29,579 bases of DNA from positions 1 through 29,579 of the forward strand of contig CAZMMQ010000044.1 of NCBI GenBank assembly GCA_964567435.1. Reading direction: 5' to 3'. Below, piece after piece: positions 9,774 to 16,753 of the stretch (positions are counted from its first letter, which is position 1; each line of letters begins with the position of its first letter). The stretch comes from RFSX01 sp964567435. GTDB taxonomy: Bacteria > Bacteroidota > Bacteroidia > Chitinophagales > Saprospiraceae. The position numbers and the translations under genes were made by a program. The notes beneath the pieces were generated by a model that saw only the letters and a list, made by a program, of their open reading frames with translations, was not told the DNA's origin and did no database searches.

Positions 9774-9847
9774 GAATATAGACCAGTTCACCAATGATTA
9801 CACATCAGCCGAAATCATTTATGAGAGAGTAGGCTTAATTCACCAAC

Positions 9848-10753
9848 CTAAAACCGCATCAACTCCACAAACTGATTATAACGCTTAAGTATCTGCGGAC
9901 TATCTAATGTCTTAAGTTTATCTAGGCTGAATTCCTCTACACAGAAAGAGGCCATGGTAGAGCCATACACCACCGCTGTACGCATGTTCTCAAAAGAGAT
10001 GTCTCCAGTCTTTGCAAGATAACCCATAAAACCGCCCGCAAACGTATCACCAGCACCTGTAGGATCTTTAACCTCAGCCAATGGGAGGGCAGGACAGTAG
10101 AAGGTCTGGTCCTTAGACATGAGCATAGCCCCATGTTCGCCTTTCTTTATGATGAGATATTTAGGTCCCATCTGGAATATCTTGTGGGCTGCTTTCACGA
10201 GAGAATATTCTCCAGATAGCTGTCTGGCCTCTTCATCATTGATGGTGAGGACATCTACTTTGGCTATGGCTTCTTTGAGTCTGTCCATAGCGATATCCAT
10301 CCAGAAGTTCATAGTATCCAACACAATTAATTTTGGAGAGGTTAACTGTTCTGCCACTCTGATTTGGATGTCTGGTGTTAGATTGCCCAGCATGATGTAT
10401 TGGCTATTCTTATAACTATCCGGCAACTCAGGGTCAAAATCATCTAATACATTGAGATCTGTCTGTAGCGTATCCCTTTGGTTCATGTTCTCATGGTACT
10501 TCCCTGCCCAGAAGAAGGTCTTACCATTTTCTACAATCTTCAGTCCGTCCATGGAGACCCCTCTGGATTCTAAGGTCTGAATCTCTTCTTTAGGGAAATC
10601 TGCCCCTACAATAGAGGTTAGCCTGATATCATTAGTAAAGTAAGAGGCCGCCCAAGATATATAGGTACAGGCACCCCCGATTACTTTTTCTGCATGACCA
10701 TATGGGGTTTGGATATCATCAAAGGCAACTGTTCCGACTGTAAGTAAACTCAT
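9848..10753 (-). CDS. PfkB/ribokinase-family carbohydrate kinase
   Basis: A 301-residue cytoplasmic kinase of the PfkB fold. The N-terminal substrate-binding GG lies at residues 26-27 (KVIGGACTY). The C-terminal signature DPTGAGDTFAGGF runs over 230-242, with Asp236 the expected catalytic base and the GAG forming the anion hole. IKKGEHG at about 202-208 matches the nucleotide-side loop. Family members phosphorylate sugars or nucleosides with ATP. The substrate here is not obvious: there is no adjacent sugar operon, and the closest architecture is the generic Bacteroidota sugar kinase. Length fits the family. It is divergent from the DsbD-like operon across a 175-bp region that holds a good promoter for this gene (10777-10806) and a palindrome closer to the other side. 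Its ATG lies about 20 bases after the predicted transcription start. Confidence 0.85.
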   Translation of the reverse strand: MSLLTVGTVAFDDIQTPYGHAEKVIGGACTYISWAASYFTNDIRLTSIVGADFPKEEIQTLESRGVSMDGLKIVENGKTFFWAGKYHENMNQRDTLQTDLNVLDDFDPELPDSYKNSQYIMLGNLTPDIQIRVAEQLTSPKLIVLDTMNFWMDIAMDRLKEAIAKVDVLTINDEEARQLSGEYSLVKAAHKIFQMGPKYLIIKKGEHGAMLMSKDQTFYCPALPLAEVKDPTGAGDTFAGGFMGYLAKTGDISFENMRTAVVYGSTMASFCVEEFSLDKLKTLDSPQILKRYNQFVELMRF

Positions 10754-10776
10754 TTTGTGCTTGTTTTTACGAGCAA

Positions 10777-10806
10777 CAAAGGTACATTTTCCTTTTACTT
10801 GTTCAA
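10777..10806 (-). promoter_or_regulatory. Bacteroidota-type promoter of the PfkB kinase gene
   Basis: Read on the minus strand, TTG (10806-10804) is followed by 19 bases and TACCTTTG (10784-10777). This fits the known Bacteroidota housekeeping promoter (TTTG or TTG, about 19 bases, TAnnTTTG). Predicted transcription starts about 20 bases before the ATG at 10753. Confidence 0.6.
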
Positions 10807-10821
10807 CTTTTGTTAATTATC

Positions 10822-10837
10822 TACGAAATATTTCGTA
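10822..10837. promoter_or_regulatory. 16-bp perfect palindrome, candidate operator
   Basis: TACGAAATATTTCGTA is a perfect 16-bp inverted repeat with no spacer. It lies in the divergent spacer between the sugar kinase and the DsbD-like operon, ending 6 bases before the TAATTTTG element of the latter. That places it where RNA polymerase would contact the -33 to -10 region. No run of T follows, so it is not a terminator. Binding by a dimeric regulator is inference. Confidence 0.5.
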
Positions 10838-10843
10838 AAAAGT

Positions 10844-10851
10844 TAATTTTG
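10844..10851 (+). promoter_or_regulatory. -7 element (TAATTTTG) of the DsbD-like operon
   Basis: TAATTTTG matches the TAnnTTTG consensus. No good TTG lies 17-23 bases upstream; that region is taken by the palindrome at 10822-10837, so activation may depend on a regulator. Its position also rules out a coding start at the overlapping GTG at 10851 and supports the ATG at 10929. Confidence 0.5.
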
Positions 10852-10928
10852 TGATAACATGCGCTGATTTCAAGCATAAATCATGGATGAGTAAGAACTT
10901 GTGTATTATTTACAATAAGGCAATAACA

Positions 10929-11366
10929 ATGAGATTCCTATTATTTTCTTTATTCGTCTGTTCATTATCAGCTGCTATGGGGCAGAATGAAGATATAGTT
11001 AAGTGGTCAGGCGAATTTGATAAAGCAAGTCAGACTATAAATATTAAGGCAGATATCGAAGGTAAGTGGGTGATTTATAGCCAGTTTACAGACCCTGAAG
11101 GTCCTATACCCTTAGAATTTGAGTTTGAACCTGCAGATGGTGTCACCTTAGATGGGGATGTGGCAGAATTGACAGAAGTGATAGAAGAACATTCGGAGAT
11201 GTTCGGGGTAACGGTCAGAAAATTCAAATCTGAAGCCTCATTTGCACAAGTCTTGAATTCTGGCTGGAAACCAGGTCAAGTCATCAAAAGTCATGTTACC
11301 TATATGGCCTGTAACGATGAACTCTGTTTGCCACCAGAAACGGTTACCTTTGATGTAAAGCTGTAA
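10929..11366 (+). CDS. exported single-domain DsbD N-terminal-like (disulfide corrector) protein
   Basis: A 145-residue protein with a signal peptide (MRFLLFSLFVCSLSAAMGQ). The rest is one immunoglobulin-like domain of the DsbD-alpha/DsbC-corrector type (PF11412-like). The key feature is YMACNDELCLPP near the C-terminus: two cysteines in a CX4C spacing followed by LPP, which matches the redox cysteines of nDsbD (CX5C in E. coli). I chose the ATG at 10929. The longer frame from 10851 starts inside the -7 element and would bury the signal peptide. It is 87 bp upstream of the full DsbD homologue, which has two more copies of the same domain, so the pair is very likely one operon. This protein could be a free periplasmic electron acceptor from the membrane reductase. 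Confidence 0.85.
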   Translation: MRFLLFSLFVCSLSAAMGQNEDIVKWSGEFDKASQTINIKADIEGKWVIYSQFTDPEGPIPLEFEFEPADGVTLDGDVAELTEVIEEHSEMFGVTVRKFKSEASFAQVLNSGWKPGQVIKSHVTYMACNDELCLPPETVTFDVKL

Positions 11367-11453
11367 CTACCTCAAAATTGATTTTTTTCTTTAAACTACA
11401 ATAACTATCTAGACTTAACTCAGTTAAGTTTAGTGTAAAAGCGATACCGAGCG

Positions 11454-14207
11454 ATGCGATTGATTTCATTATTCCTACTTATCTGGACAGCAACGATATC
11501 TGTCCAAGCTCAGATGTTCGAACCAGTCAAATGGACAATCACCTCAGAACACATACAAGGTGATGAGCACGAACTCATCTTTGAAGCCAAACTGGAAAAT
11601 AACTGGACGGTGTATTCTCTGTACACTGCAGATAACGGCCCTATCCCTACTTCTATTAATTACGAATCAGAGGGATTTGAAAAAATAGGGAAGGCCGAAG
11701 AACAAGGAAAAAAGAAAGAAGGCTTCGATAAAATGTTTGAAGTCGACGTCATCAAATTTCTGCATAACGAACCTTATATCATAAAGCAGAAAGTGACGGC
11801 TCCTTCAGGGACTGAGATATCAGGCTATCTCACTTATATGACTTGTGATAACGAACGATGTCTGCCACCTACAGATGTCGATTTCACCTTGGCCTTAAAT
11901 GCAGCCCCCTCCAATGAACAAAAATCAAAACCTAAAGCAGAAAACAAAGGCCAAGGCAGTACGGAGACAAAGCCTGCCTCAGGAATAGGAAAGATAGGTT
12001 CTGTGACTGGGATAGCGGACAAAGCCGTAGACGCCACAACAGAACAAGCTAATAAAGTCACAAGCACAATCAGCACCCAAGCGGAAGAGGCCAAAAAGAT
12101 TGTAGTCAATAAGACCTCAGAAGTCAAAAATACTATAGTCAATAAGGTATCTGAACCTGTATCTACACCTGCAATAAACTCAAGTCAGCAAGAAAATCCA
12201 GACAATGGATTACTCGAACCAGTATCGTGGGATATTGCGATTAGAGCACTGGGGAATGATGAGTATGAATTGACATATACTGGTGATATAGAAGAAGGAT
12301 GGACAGTATACTCTCAGTTTACGCCTGATAATGGGCCGTATCCTACTGAGGTTACCTACGAAGGTGATGGGATAGAGAAAATTGGAAAGGGTAATGAGGC
12401 AGGCCATGTAAAAAAGGGATTTGATAAAATTTTCGAGGTAGAAGTTATCAAGATTCTCGCAGATGAGCCCTATGTCATTACTCATAAGATAAAGGCAAAT
12501 GGGGTAGACAAGCTTAAAGGTTACTTGACCTATATGGCATGTGATGCTTCTAAATGTTTGCCGCCGACTGATGTAGAGTTTGCCTTTGATTTAAAGTCGG
12601 GTCAGGCCATTGCATATGATGCAGCAAGCGTTGCAGTGACTACCAATACTTCTTCTATAAGCGAAACAGCAGTTCAGCCGAGCAAAGGACCAAAGATAGA
12701 AGGCAATATTATAGACCAAAAGATACCAACCTTATTTAGCACATTTAAGAATCCAATAGGTAATTGCCTGGGTGGTGAAGAGTCGCCTAATACTTTGCTG
12801 ATGTCATTTATCTTTGGATTTTTAGGAGGATTGTTGGCACTATTGACACCATGTGTATTTCCTATGATTCCTTTGACCGTGTCATTTTTTACAAAGGACA
12901 CTAAGCGAAAAGGGTGGGTTAACGGACTGATATATGGGGCATCAATCATTATTATTTATGTAACCTTAGGTTTGGCAATAACAGCCATCTTTGGAGATGA
13001 AGCGTTAAATAGGTTATCCACTAACTGGATAGCCAATACTTTGTTCTTCCTCATATTTGTCATTTTTGCCTTTTCATTCTTTGGATATTATGAGATCACC
13101 TTGCCGAGTTCCTGGTCGACGAAGAGTGACACCATGGCAGATAAGGGAGGTATGATTGGAATTTTCTTTATGGCTTTTACTTTGGCTTTAGTGTCGTTCT
13201 CATGTACAGGTCCAATTATTGGTACCGCTATTGTTCAATCAGCTACGAGTAAATTGGGACCTTTTATTGTCATGCTTGGGTTCTCCTTAGCCTTGGCTTT
13301 ACCCTTTGGGTTATTTGCAGCGGTGCCAGCTATGCTTAATAGCTTGCCACAGTCAGGGGGCTGGATGAATTCAGTGAAGGTGGTCTTAGGCTTTTTAGAA
13401 TTAGCTCTGGCATTCAAGTTCTTATCCGTTGCAGACTTGACTAATGGATGGGGCTTTTTGAGATATGAAATATTTATGGCTGCCTGGGTCTTGTGCTTTG
13501 CAGGGATGACGGCTTATCTATTTGGACTTTTCAAATTTCCACATGATAGTCCAGTCAAGAAATTGTCGCCTGTCAGAATGATACTAGCCCTGCTCTCTCT
13601 AGCATTTACCATATATCTAGTTACAGGCTTCTTCTATAATGATAAGACCAAGAGTTATAAATCACTGGCTGCCATGAGTGGACTAGCACCACCAAGTCAG
13701 TACAATTTCTTTTTAGATAAACCTAAGCCTGCTCAATCTATCAAAGACCAATATCCTTCATATTCTATCTGTGCTAATAACATCCCTTGCTTCAAAGATT
13801 ATTATGAAGGCAAAGCGTATGCAGCTTCTGTAGGCAAACCAGTCTTTTTGGATTTTACTGGCCATGGTTGTGTCAATTGTCGAAAGACGGAAGAGCATAT
13901 TTGGATCGAGGATGAGATACGCGATAAACTAGTAGATGACTGGGTATTGGTATCTTTATATGTTGATGAAGATACGAAGTTGGATAATGTATACACTTCC
14001 AAACAACGACAAAAGAAACTTAGAAACATAGGTAACAAGTGGGCAGATTTTCAGATTATCAATTTCGAGCAAAACTCCCAACCACTCTATGTGATGATGA
14101 CACCAGATGAGCAAGTACTCGCAAAACCCAGAGGCTATAAAGAAGGGGTAGAGGGCTACATAGAATATATGAATTGTGGCTTTGATGCTTATAAGAAAGT
14201 GAAGTGA
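11454..14207 (+). CDS. dsbD: DsbD-type thiol:disulfide interchange protein with two N-terminal redox domains
   Basis: A 917-residue inner-membrane protein that passes electrons from cytoplasmic thioredoxin to periplasmic disulfides. Order: signal peptide (1-20); first nDsbD-like domain (about 22-145, CDNERC); a Lys/Thr/Glu-rich helical linker (about 150-247); second nDsbD-like domain (about 253-385, CDASKC); the CcdA-like membrane core (about 448-720) with Cys467 in LTPCVFPMIP and Cys584 in SFSCTGP as the transmembrane redox pair; and a C-terminal thioredoxin domain with CVNC at 806-809. The classical DsbD layout has one N-terminal domain; here there are two, plus the separate copy encoded just upstream. 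Expected partners are thiol proteins of cytochrome c maturation and disulfide isomerisation. A strong terminator follows 25 bases after the stop. All catalytic cysteines are present. Confidence 0.92.
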   Translation: MRLISLFLLIWTATISVQAQMFEPVKWTITSEHIQGDEHELIFEAKLENNWTVYSLYTADNGPIPTSINYESEGFEKIGKAEEQGKKKEGFDKMFEVDVIKFLHNEPYIIKQKVTAPSGTEISGYLTYMTCDNERCLPPTDVDFTLALNAAPSNEQKSKPKAENKGQGSTETKPASGIGKIGSVTGIADKAVDATTEQANKVTSTISTQAEEAKKIVVNKTSEVKNTIVNKVSEPVSTPAINSSQQENPDNGLLEPVSWDIAIRALGNDEYELTYTGDIEEGWTVYSQFTPDNGPYPTEVTYEGDGIEKIGKGNEAGHVKKGFDKIFEVEVIKILADEPYVITHKIKANGVDKLKGYLTYMACDASKCLPPTDVEFAFDLKSGQAIAYDAASVAVTTNTSSISETAVQPSKGPKIEGNIIDQKIPTLFSTFKNPIGNCLGGEESPNTLLMSFIFGFLGGLLALLTPCVFPMIPLTVSFFTKDTKRKGWVNGLIYGASIIIIYVTLGLAITAIFGDEALNRLSTNWIANTLFFLIFVIFAFSFFGYYEITLPSSWSTKSDTMADKGGMIGIFFMAFTLALVSFSCTGPIIGTAIVQSATSKLGPFIVMLGFSLALALPFGLFAAVPAMLNSLPQSGGWMNSVKVVLGFLELALAFKFLSVADLTNGWGFLRYEIFMAAWVLCFAGMTAYLFGLFKFPHDSPVKKLSPVRMILALLSLAFTIYLVTGFFYNDKTKSYKSLAAMSGLAPPSQYNFFLDKPKPAQSIKDQYPSYSICANNIPCFKDYYEGKAYAASVGKPVFLDFTGHGCVNCRKTEEHIWIEDEIRDKLVDDWVLVSLYVDEDTKLDNVYTSKQRQKKLRNIGNKWADFQIINFEQNSQPLYVMMTPDEQVLAKPRGYKEGVEGYIEYMNCGFDAYKKVK

Positions 14208-14231
14208 TATAATAATTAAATCATAAATAAT

Positions 14232-14270
14232 AGAGGGCTACTCATAGTATGAGTGGCTCTTTTTTGTTTT
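14232..14270 (+). terminator. rho-independent terminator of the DsbD-like operon
   Basis: AGAGGGCTACTCAT (14232-14245) pairs with 14249-14262 around a 3-base loop, with three G-T wobbles. The second arm runs into TCTTTTTTGTTTT. It lies 25 bases after the stop of the DsbD-like gene. Confidence 0.9.
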
Positions 14271-14455
14271 ACCAATATCGCACTCCCTGCGAAATTGCCA
14301 TTTCTGACACCACTTAGATGTCTAACTACTAAGTACCCACTTTTCAAAGTCTCATTTAAGAAAATTCAAGTATCAATAGACTGGAAATCAGGCTTATAGG
14401 GTGTCAATGTATGCAGTTGGTACCTCTTGAATCCATCTAGAATGTGATAGTCATT

Positions 14456-14463
14456 TACATTTG
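14456..14463 (+). promoter_or_regulatory. -7 element (TACATTTG) before the exported protein at 14521
   Basis: TACATTTG fits TAnnTTTG. The nearest TTG (14427-14429) is 26 bases upstream, longer than usual. The position predicts a start of transcription near 14467, supporting the ATG at 14521 rather than the TTG at 14461, which the element overlaps. Confidence 0.35.
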
Positions 14464-14520
14464 AAATATCAATTTGATAACTCAGACTGTCAAGAATTAA
14501 TAAAATTTAAAAGAAGAAAA

Positions 14521-15210
14521 ATGAGATTCCTAATACTTATAATCAGCTCTTTAGTAAGTATGTCCTTACACTCACAGAATAACCTTAGAACTAATGTTGA
14601 GAACGACCTTAGCTTAGATAATAGAATAGAGGCAACTAATCTTACAGGTATGACTCTAGCATCCTCCATTGGGTTTAACTTATTCGCCAAGCCAATTAAG
14701 GGTTCACTAGATTATCTATATGATACTGATTTTGAGCTGGCAGGTAAGAAGTCGAATATATTGTCGCAGCCTATTATACCGGATCCAAAAGCTTCCCGAA
14801 CGAGCAGCAGCTTTCTCGATCTAAATTTTGGCCTCGCATTTACAGATCTTTTGATCGACGATGATAACAGTAGTTTTATTTTTCCTGGGGTCTCATTCCT
14901 ATGGGGAAATACCATAACATATGCTAACAACACAGTTCTAGAATTTGAAGCTGGCTTTGCCTTTCCTTCCATTGTAACTGGAAAGATTGGGATAGGCAAA
15001 AAGTTTGAAAATTCAACGTTTATCGTAGGAGTTAGGCCATTTCCTCTCAACATATACGTGCAATCTAGCTTTGCGCATAGCGACAGAGGCTATTGGACGG
15101 TATCATTCGAACATAATCCATTAAGGGATTCTGAAAATCTCATTTCATTCGGCTCTAGATCGCTATTGACCTTTGGCTATAGATGGCATAGACCTAGGAG
15201 GTACGGGTAG
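14521..15210 (+). CDS. exported protein of unknown function, possible outer-membrane barrel
   Basis: A 229-residue protein not recognised as a known family. A signal peptide is clear (MRFLILIISSLVSMSLHSQ). The mature part has alternating hydrophobic and polar strands with many aromatic ends (for example FIFPGVSFLW, LEFEAGFAFP, LLTFGYRWH), compatible with an outer-membrane beta barrel of about eight strands. The last residues (RPRRYG) lack the usual terminal aromatic. The frame could begin at a TTG at 14461, but that codon overlaps a promoter element and would put 20 basic residues before the signal peptide, so the ATG at 14521 is preferred. It stands alone, after the terminator of the thiol-relay operon, and converges with the OmpA-family gene. 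Confidence 0.6.
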   Translation: MRFLILIISSLVSMSLHSQNNLRTNVENDLSLDNRIEATNLTGMTLASSIGFNLFAKPIKGSLDYLYDTDFELAGKKSNILSQPIIPDPKASRTSSSFLDLNFGLAFTDLLIDDDNSSFIFPGVSFLWGNTITYANNTVLEFEAGFAFPSIVTGKIGIGKKFENSTFIVGVRPFPLNIYVQSSFAHSDRGYWTVSFEHNPLRDSENLISFGSRSLLTFGYRWHRPRRYG

Positions 15211-15266
15211 TGGTGGGTAAAAGACTTATTGAATAGACCATTTGGGCTACACGATTTTTATAAATT

Positions 15267-16703
15267 CTAGTTATTAAATGATTTTAAATAATCATCAAGT
15301 TTTTGTAACCTAAAGTTTAAACGTCTATCATCAACTTTATCTTCGTCTCTTACCGGATAAACTACAAACTTTTTTTTGTTCTCATCAAAGAATACTTGTG
15401 TTCCATAAAGTTGCTTCTTGTTTTCGTCAAGCAAATTTTTGTCTATTAAGTAAGGAATGAATGCCTTTGTAGCTTCACCTTTCATTGTGGCTTCAATAAG
15501 TTGTGATTCATATTTCTTCCGAACTTCATAATTTGCATGCAATAACATTATGAATGCATAATCCATGAAGGAACTACCTATCAGAGAAATACCTGGATAT
15601 CCAATAGAATCAATAATACTAGTAATGGATTCTATGTTTAGTGAATCTAATCTATTGAATTCTAAAGAGTCAATATCTTTTGATCTTATATCTTGATCTA
15701 CTTCAAATAACTTAGCTACTCTTTTCTTCAAGTCATTGGACATCCCAGGATACTCAGTTTCTTTTTCATTTGGAACAGTGGGAGAAAATGAAAATGTAAC
15801 CTTTACTACTCTATCTAAGTTATAATCATTTGACTTACTTTCTCTCGAACCAAAATAGTCATACGATATATTCTTTTCAGGTAAATACTCATTGACTATA
15901 TCTAAAACTGATTGTGCTCTTTGTTTTGATAAACTTAAATTATCATCAGCAGTACCTTCTTTTGAAGCATAACCTTCTATTCTTACTTCATCAACAGCAT
16001 AATTCTTCAAGGATGAATGAAGTTCAGATAAATCATCTTTATGTAAAACAGTGCTGCCTTTATCAAAATAAATATTAATTGTAGTGTCAACTTCAGTAAC
16101 TTCTATCAGAGATACATTATCGTAGAGGTAGAATATTTTAACATCCAATAACTCTGGCTCTTTGTAAAAATCACCAAAATATCCAAACTCTATGTTCTGT
16201 TCATTCCCCTGGCCAATTACTCTAAGACTCACCTTAGACCAAATATCTAATTCGGTATGAGGATTTATCACAGGTAGAGGTTCAGAATATCCTTTACTTG
16301 TCCGAAATCGTACAGTTAATGTGTCTGAAAAAGTTTGATTAAATAATTTTGTCTTCTGAATATAATAAGACAACTCATATATTTCATTTTCCTTAAGAGG
16401 TTCTCGTAGTTTACATGAAATAATTTCTGACTCCACTCCTGACAAGGCAAAGTAAGTCAATCCTGTAGCACCTCTTGATGGATAAAAGGACTTGTACTTC
16501 TCATTCTCAGGATCAACACCGAACGGAATAAGCTTGAAATCCGCTTTCATTATATCTACACTTCCTTGTTCTATTGACCAATGCTTTGGCTTGCCATCTT
16601 CCCAGTCCTCTAAACTTGGATTAAGCACTAAATTTTGACCACTACAATCCAATATCAAAAATATTAGGGCAGACATAAGTGAAATTATAAAGTGCTTTCT
16701 CAT
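15267..16703 (-). CDS. OmpA-family protein with N-terminal jelly-roll-like domain and C-terminal extension
   Basis: A 478-residue envelope protein. The signal peptide ends near residue 22. Residues about 24-205 start NLVLNPSLEDW and resemble the jelly-roll-like domain of the lipoprotein at 1165-1914. Residues 207-306 are an OmpA/MotB peptidoglycan-binding domain: INIYFDKGS, then VRIEGYASKEG, then LSLSKQRAQSVL, and the closing LDRVVKVTF. About 170 further residues form an unusual, mostly helical, charged tail with no recognised domain, rich in Asp, Glu and Lys; OmpA proteins usually end soon after this fold. The likely role is linking the outer membrane or a surface ligand to peptidoglycan. 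It follows the BNR protein gene by 50 bp on the same strand, so co-transcription is likely. Confidence 0.8.
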   Translation of the reverse strand: MRKHFIISLMSALIFLILDCSGQNLVLNPSLEDWEDGKPKHWSIEQGSVDIMKADFKLIPFGVDPENEKYKSFYPSRGATGLTYFALSGVESEIISCKLREPLKENEIYELSYYIQKTKLFNQTFSDTLTVRFRTSKGYSEPLPVINPHTELDIWSKVSLRVIGQGNEQNIEFGYFGDFYKEPELLDVKIFYLYDNVSLIEVTEVDTTINIYFDKGSTVLHKDDLSELHSSLKNYAVDEVRIEGYASKEGTADDNLSLSKQRAQSVLDIVNEYLPEKNISYDYFGSRESKSNDYNLDRVVKVTFSFSPTVPNEKETEYPGMSNDLKKRVAKLFEVDQDIRSKDIDSLEFNRLDSLNIESITSIIDSIGYPGISLIGSSFMDYAFIMLLHANYEVRKKYESQLIEATMKGEATKAFIPYLIDKNLLDENKKQLYGTQVFFDENKKKFVVYPVRDEDKVDDRRLNFRLQKLDDYLKSFNN

Positions 16704-16753
16704 GTTTATGAAATATTTAAGGAAAGTAGATTTTAAAATTATTCCCTATTTAA

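Larger units (their letters stand above)
14208..14520. other. intergenic spacer, 313 bp
   Basis: It contains the terminator at 14232-14270 and a -7 element at 14456-14463. A short inverted repeat (ACTTAG at about 14322, CTAAGT at about 14339) is too weak to interpret. Nothing else is seen. Confidence 0.6.

Noticed and set aside
10851..10928. Upstream GTG start extending the first nDsbD-like protein by 26 residues
   Set aside because: The codon overlaps a -7 promoter element, and the extension would bury a complete signal peptide that starts at the ATG at 10929.
14461..14520. TTG start extending the exported protein by 20 residues
   Set aside because: It overlaps the TACATTTG element and precedes a normal signal peptide; the ATG at 14521 is better.
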